From assembly GCA_002714465.1 (NCBI GenBank), contig PAXL01000016.1, positions 1 through 9,824 of the forward strand: a stretch of DNA of 9,824 nt, in the 5' to 3' direction. Below the pieces are notes generated by a model, which saw only the letters and a list, made by a program, of their open reading frames with translations, was not told the DNA's origin and searched no databases. The stretch is from Gemmatimonadota bacterium. Lineage in GTDB: Bacteria > Latescibacterota > UBA2968. Of this stretch, positions 5,927 to 9,824 are shown piece after piece. Every line of letters begins with the position of its first letter. The first letter of the stretch is position 1. The translations under genes and the position numbers were made by a program.

Positions 5927-6562
5927 TTGACGCGGAAACGACTAGCCAACGCCGAGAGGCGCAGCCAGATCATCCAGGTCGCAATGAACCTGTTCGCGAG
6001 TCGCGGATTCAAGGGAACGACGACGCGCGCGATCGCAGAGGCCGCGGGCGTATCTGAGGCGATCATCTTCCGACACTTCTCCACCAAGGAAGACCTCTAC
6101 AATGCGATCATCACTACAGTGCTCGAGCATCGCAACAGGATCTGGGAACACGACAACATCGAAGGCATCGAGGACCTCCCGGATTTGATGACTCGGTTCG
6201 GCCGGATCTTCATCGAGCGAAGCCGAAAGGACCAGACCTTCGTCAGACTGATGCTCTACAGCGCGCTGCAGGACCACAAGTTCCGGCAGCGCTTCTTCGA
6301 GTCCAACCGCAATCCCTACTTGCGCGGGATACGGGAGCGGATCGAACGCGGCGTCGACTCGGGAGAGTTCGCCCCGGCGGACCCTCAGCTCACGACGCAA
6401 TCGTTCTTCTGGTCGCTCTTGCAGTATGTTGTCAACCGCTTCGTTGCATCCGCTGAAATCCCGCCAGAAAAAGCAGATGGTGCCTACATCACCAACCTAG
6501 TCGCCGTCTACACGAGGAGTCTTGTTCCGGCGTGCAAGGTCGACTCCGAGCTAACCACCTGA
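5927..6562 (+). CDS. TetR/AcrR-family transcriptional regulator
   Basis: A 211-residue repressor-type protein. The N-terminal helix-turn-helix domain is complete: RRSQIIQVAMNLFASRGF (residues 11-28), then TTTRAIAEAAGVSEAIIFRH with the recognition helix near 41-50, then FSTKEDLYNAI. The C-terminal part (60-211) is helical and would hold the ligand pocket and dimer face; ligand unknown. The start is TTG 5927, chosen because GGAGGA (5913-5918) sits 8 nt ahead and the encoded N-terminus (MTRKRLANAERR) is typical. It is the first gene after a near-consensus promoter and lies 20 bp before the HD-domain gene, so it probably regulates itself together with the phosphohydrolase and M23 genes. Confidence 0.92.
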   Translation: MTRKRLANAERRSQIIQVAMNLFASRGFKGTTTRAIAEAAGVSEAIIFRHFSTKEDLYNAIITTVLEHRNRIWEHDNIEGIEDLPDLMTRFGRIFIERSRKDQTFVRLMLYSALQDHKFRQRFFESNRNPYLRGIRERIERGVDSGEFAPADPQLTTQSFFWSLLQYVVNRFVASAEIPPEKADGAYITNLVAVYTRSLVPACKVDSELTT

Positions 6563-6582
6563 CGCCTCCCTAGCCCGACCCC

Positions 6583-7953
6583 ATGCTCGACCTGAACTTT
6601 CTCGATTCCGGCAAAGACATCCGAGACCCCATTTGGGGGTATATCACCGTTCCGCACGAACTCGTGGGTGTGGTGGACTCGGAAGACTACCAGCGGCTCC
6701 GAGACATATCGCAGCTCGGCCACGTGTTGCTGGTGTATCCTGGAGCCCGGCACTCACGATTCGAGCATTCCCTAGGGGTCTTCCACTTGGCCGGGCAGTT
6801 TGTCCGCCAGCTCCTCGAATCGACCCCTTCCCCGGACCTAACGATCGACGATGTTCGCGTCCTGCTTGCAGCAAGCCTGCTTCACGACATCGGACACTAC
6901 CCTTTCTCACATCTGCTGGAGGAGATGCAGGCCTTTTTTGTCGACCACGAGGAACGAGGCCGTCAGATCATCCAGGACCCGTCGACTGAGGTGCACCAAG
7001 CCCTGGTTACCACCGGGATCGATCCAGCCCGTGTGGCGAATGTCATCGACTACCAAAACGACAGCGTCAGCATTCCTCGCGAGGACCTGCGCCTGGCGCA
7101 CATCCTCTCGGGGACACTCGACCCGGACAAGGTCGACTACCTGCTCCGCGATGCCCGGTATTGCGGCGTCCCCTTCGGTGAAAGCGTGAACCGCGATCGG
7201 CTGATCGGGTCCATAACCTACGACCCCCATGGAGAAAGGCCGGCGATCACCTACAAGGGTGTGTCGGCCGTCGAAGCGCTTATCTTCACGAGCTACCTGA
7301 TGTACAGGAACGTCTACTGGCACCACGCAGTACGGTCCGCAAACGCAATGTTCAAGCGGGGAGTTCAGGATCTCTTCAGCCACCCGGATTGCGGGCTGGC
7401 GGAGTCCGACTTCCTCAGATCTACAGAAGCCGACCTCGTACACCGAATGGAAGAGGAGACCGACCGGCTAGGTCTCTCGCGCAGAGAGAGCATGGTCGGC
7501 CTCCTCAAGAGGCGGAAGCTCCACAAGGTCGCCCGCATCTTCCTGCCTTACGGGGAACAGGAGCAACTCTTCTCGCTGTTCGCATCACTCTACTATGCTC
7601 CGGACATCCGACTCGAGCTTGAGACCAGCCTTTGCGCCGCCTATGCTGAATCGACAGGAATGGACCTGCGCGGGGACGAGATCCTCATCGACATCCCTCG
7701 GTTCAGCAAGAGTCCTGAGGTCAACCTCAAAGTCTTCTTCGGTCCGAGTGTACCGATCAGCAAGCCTGCACCCTTGTCCTTCGACGACCCGGAGATCTCC
7801 ATGCTCAAAGAGTCTCTAATCGGGAACTTTGAGGCGCAGGCGAGGGTTGTTCGCGTATTCTGTGCGGATAACCCGAAACTGCTCGCTGCAGTTCGTGAGG
7901 ACATCACCGACCGTCTAATTGCAGCCGCAGGCCGCCTAGAGGAGTCAACGTAA
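6583..7953 (+). CDS. HD-domain phosphohydrolase, SAMHD1/YdhJ-like (COG1078 type)
   Basis: A 456-residue member of the deoxynucleoside-triphosphatase-like HD superfamily, whose studied relatives hydrolyse dNTPs to nucleoside plus triphosphate. The N-terminus IRDPIWGYITVP is the usual opening. Metal ligands are in place: RFEHSLGVFHLA (His62), LLHDIGHYPFSH (His101-Asp102) and LDPDKVDYLLRDARYCGV (Asp182, aligned by eye with SAMHD1 Asp311). The C-terminal half (about 270-456) is family-like but has no motif I can name. ATG 6583 has no clear Shine-Dalgarno sequence and follows the tetR stop by 20 bp, so it may depend on coupling. Its TAA overlaps the next ATG (TAATG). Substrate specificity cannot be read from the sequence. 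Confidence 0.92.
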   Translation: MLDLNFLDSGKDIRDPIWGYITVPHELVGVVDSEDYQRLRDISQLGHVLLVYPGARHSRFEHSLGVFHLAGQFVRQLLESTPSPDLTIDDVRVLLAASLLHDIGHYPFSHLLEEMQAFFVDHEERGRQIIQDPSTEVHQALVTTGIDPARVANVIDYQNDSVSIPREDLRLAHILSGTLDPDKVDYLLRDARYCGVPFGESVNRDRLIGSITYDPHGERPAITYKGVSAVEALIFTSYLMYRNVYWHHAVRSANAMFKRGVQDLFSHPDCGLAESDFLRSTEADLVHRMEEETDRLGLSRRESMVGLLKRRKLHKVARIFLPYGEQEQLFSLFASLYYAPDIRLELETSLCAAYAESTGMDLRGDEILIDIPRFSKSPEVNLKVFFGPSVPISKPAPLSFDDPEISMLKESLIGNFEAQARVVRVFCADNPKLLAAVREDITDRLIAAAGRLEEST

Positions 7954-8858
7954 TGAAGCGATGCCTGACGCTTATGGTGATTCCGCACAACGACGATCAC
8001 GTCCGCGAGTTCAACCTAGCGGCTCCCATCCTCTGGATAATCGGCCTCCTGCTCGTCCTGTTTATCGTTACGGCTTCCTATTTCGCTTATGGCTACTATG
8101 CACGTCAGGGCGCCGAGATGGAATTCGCCCACCTCAAGACGGAAAACGAGGCGCTCGAGACGCACCTCATCTCACTCAGAACCAGAATGAGAGGCTTGCT
8201 GGACCGCGTTTCGAACTTGAAACAATCGGACACTCGAATGCGCGCATTCGCCCGGCTACCCGAACCCACCACAGACAGCGGAGAATATGCCCCGCCAGAG
8301 GATCCTCGCCCTTACGCTCTCTACAGCCCGGATCAGTTCGCAAGCCTCGAACAGCTTTCACGCGAGGCCAACCGACTGGCTGAAGGGTATGAAAGTCTGC
8401 TGCAGGCACTGACCGAGGGTGGCGATGCGCGGCGGTATATCCCGTCGATCTTCCCGGTCAAGGGCGAAGGATGGTACTCATCAACCTTCGGGTATCGAAC
8501 AGACCCAATCACCGGACAAAGGTCGTTCAACAAAGGAATCGACATCGCAGGTCGAAAGGGAACGCCTATAGTCGCGACCGCGGATGGACGCGTAGATGCG
8601 GCACGTTACCACCAGAGACTGGGATATACGGTCTCGATCGACCACGGGAACGGGCTGAGGACAGTCTACGCCCACATGGACAGGAAGGATGCGGTCAAGC
8701 CGGGCGAGCAGGTTTCGCGAGGAGATACGATAGGTCGGATGAGCAATACGGGTCGCACAACGGCCGTTCACCTCCACTATGCCGTGATCCTGAATAACCA
8801 CGCTCAAAACCCGATCGACTACATACTCGAGAACCGCCAGCGCCGAACGCTCTTCTAA
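7953..8858 (+). CDS. Membrane-anchored LytM/M23-family protein with an altered zinc site
   Basis: A 301-residue protein. One transmembrane helix (about 24-46) is followed by a periplasmic coiled coil (about 54-95), a linker rich in Pro, Asp and Glu, and a C-terminal M23/LytM domain (about 165-292). Active members cut peptidoglycan cross-bridges or stem peptides. The fold is clear: YSSTFGYRTDPITG, KGIDIAGRKGTPIVATADG, GYTVSIDHGNGLRTVYAHM and AVHLHYAVILNN. However the first zinc ligand, normally His in HxGxD, is Asn193 (FNKGID, codon AAC). Asp197, His241, His273 and His275 remain. The protein could be a non-catalytic regulator, as EnvC and NlpD are. ATG 7953 overlaps the HD gene stop by one base, with AGAGGAG ahead. 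It converges on the LptF/G gene with no base between. Confidence 0.93.
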   Translation: MKRCLTLMVIPHNDDHVREFNLAAPILWIIGLLLVLFIVTASYFAYGYYARQGAEMEFAHLKTENEALETHLISLRTRMRGLLDRVSNLKQSDTRMRAFARLPEPTTDSGEYAPPEDPRPYALYSPDQFASLEQLSREANRLAEGYESLLQALTEGGDARRYIPSIFPVKGEGWYSSTFGYRTDPITGQRSFNKGIDIAGRKGTPIVATADGRVDAARYHQRLGYTVSIDHGNGLRTVYAHMDRKDAVKPGEQVSRGDTIGRMSNTGRTTAVHLHYAVILNNHAQNPIDYILENRQRRTLF

Positions 8859-9824
8859 CTAGGTGTGCGCGCGACGCCACATCGCCAGACCCACCACCAT
8901 GAAGAGGACATTGGGCAGCCAGGCAGCCGTGACGGGTGAGACGACACCGTTCCAACCCATCGCACGCATCGCCTGAAGTGATCCGTAGAAGAGGAAGCTC
9001 AAAAGGAGGCAGATCCCGATCTGGAGCGTCCGGCTCGCCCGACGTGTGTGCGAGGATACTGGCAGGCCGAACATCACCATAGCCAGACCAGAGAACGAGA
9101 ACGCAATCCGAAGCTCAAGTTCCACCCGATCCCGGACGGCTTCCAAGCCGTTCATCCGCTTCCGGTCAACCAATACCCTGAGATCACTCGTGTCCAGTTG
9201 ATCGATCGGTCGCGTCTTTCGACCCAGGTCCTCCGGCGTCAGGGTCAGCGTCTCCGCTCCACTTGAGTCGAAAGCAGTGACCCTCTCCCCTGAAGCGCCG
9301 AACACCCGGTGCTCACCATTAAGAAGCTCCCAGCCTGTTTCACCCCAGACGAGTTCGTCCGCCCGTGTCTTTGAAAGCAGGATTCCATCGGTATAGCGAT
9401 CGATTGTCACGCGGCGGCCCGATTTCCTGTCAACCCGGTATTCGCCGATGGTAACGACCTGGCCCTCCACGTCGCGCAGGACCAGTTGGGTCTGGTGCTG
9501 TCTGGCTGGTATGATCCTCTCGACGGTCCTCGCTGCTCGCTCACGGTTCGCCATCGGAATGAGTTTTGTAGAGCTCCACCACGCTCCCAAGCTTACGAGC
9601 AGAGCAAATATCTGGATCGGAGCCAATATGCGATAGAGGCTGACTCCTGACGATTTCATGGCCGAGAGCTCGTTTCGTCTGGCCAGCCCTCCGATGCAGA
9701 AAAGACTCCCGAGCAACATAGCCATCGGCAGAATCAGGAACAGAAAATACGGGACCGACCAAGCGTAATAGACCAGGATCTGCTCGGCACCGACACCCCG
9801 GTCAAGGTACGCACTAATGCTGTT
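8859..9824 (-). CDS. LptF/LptG-family lipopolysaccharide export permease (probably LptG), 5' end outside the window
   Basis: The frame is open to the last base of the window, giving 321 C-terminal residues of a protein normally about 350-380 long; the ATG at 9725 is internal. LptF and LptG form the inner-membrane channel that, with the LptB ATPase, lifts lipopolysaccharide to the LptC/A/D bridge. Visible features are two membrane segments around ILVYYAWSVPYFLFLILP and LYRILAPIQIFALLVSLGAW, joined by the signature GGLARRNELSAMKSSGVSL. A periplasmic beta-jellyroll-like domain of about 130 residues follows (QHQTQLVLRDVEGQVVTIG...). Three C-terminal helices end in MWRRAHT. LRVLVDRKRMNGLEAVRDRV is the usual stretch before the last helices. 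A paralogue, LptF, would be expected upstream. Confidence 0.9.
   Translation of the reverse strand, partial: NSISAYLDRGVGAEQILVYYAWSVPYFLFLILPMAMLLGSLFCIGGLARRNELSAMKSSGVSLYRILAPIQIFALLVSLGAWWSSTKLIPMANRERAARTVERIIPARQHQTQLVLRDVEGQVVTIGEYRVDRKSGRRVTIDRYTDGILLSKTRADELVWGETGWELLNGEHRVFGASGERVTAFDSSGAETLTLTPEDLGRKTRPIDQLDTSDLRVLVDRKRMNGLEAVRDRVELELRIAFSFSGLAMVMFGLPVSSHTRRASRTLQIGICLLLSFLFYGSLQAMRAMGWNGVVSPVTAAWLPNVLFMVVGLAMWRRAHT

Noticed and set aside
6907..7443. A 178-codon minus-strand frame inside the HD-domain gene.
   Set aside because: Antisense shadow in GC-rich coding DNA covering conserved HD residues on the other strand.

Overview
The window looks like chromosomal DNA from a Gram-negative (diderm) bacterium of moderately high GC. 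An LptF/LptG-type lipopolysaccharide-export permease implies an outer membrane carrying LPS or a similar glycolipid. No RNA gene or other phylogenetic marker is visible, so I do not name a phylum. TGA, TAG and TAA all end apparently intact genes, so the standard code is in use.

Region 1 (1-2228, plus strand) is the end of a surface-glycan or secondary-metabolite locus. It is a three-gene operon: the C-terminal part of an SxtJ-like membrane protein, a NodU/CmcH/TobZ-type O-carbamoyltransferase, and a 59-residue DUF5989 membrane protein. The genes are packed with a 1-bp overlap and a 3-bp gap. A SAM-dependent methyltransferase-like gene at 3652-4446 has visibly lower GC and probably belongs to the same decoration locus.

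Region 2 (2229-3651) has no intact gene. On its minus strand I read a decayed HUH-type (rolling-circle Rep-like) endonuclease at 2450-2881. It is interrupted by an in-frame TGA but keeps a His-hydrophobic-His motif and a YxxK motif. A perfect 18-bp inverted repeat with a 15-nt loop (2907-2957) lies just upstream of it. I read this pair as the relic of a small Rep-driven mobile or replicating element, and it is the most unusual feature in the window.

Region 3 (4673-5753, minus strand) holds an endonuclease III (nth) gene and, upstream of it, a small PilZ-domain gene. A strong intrinsic terminator separates them.

Region 4 (5875-8858, plus strand) is a probable operon. A TetR-family regulator with a near-consensus sigma-70 promoter is followed 20 bp later by a SAMHD1/YdhJ-like HD-domain phosphohydrolase. 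That gene overlaps by 1 bp a membrane-anchored LytM/M23 protein whose first zinc-ligand His is Asn. Region 5 (8859-9824, minus strand) is an LptF/LptG permease gene that converges on the M23 gene with no intergenic base and runs off the window end.

Most of the window is ordinary housekeeping and envelope genes. The points worth a second look are the Rep-palindrome relic, the SxtJ/carbamoyltransferase/DUF5989 trio, the altered M23 active site, and two minus-strand terminators in odd places around pilZ.
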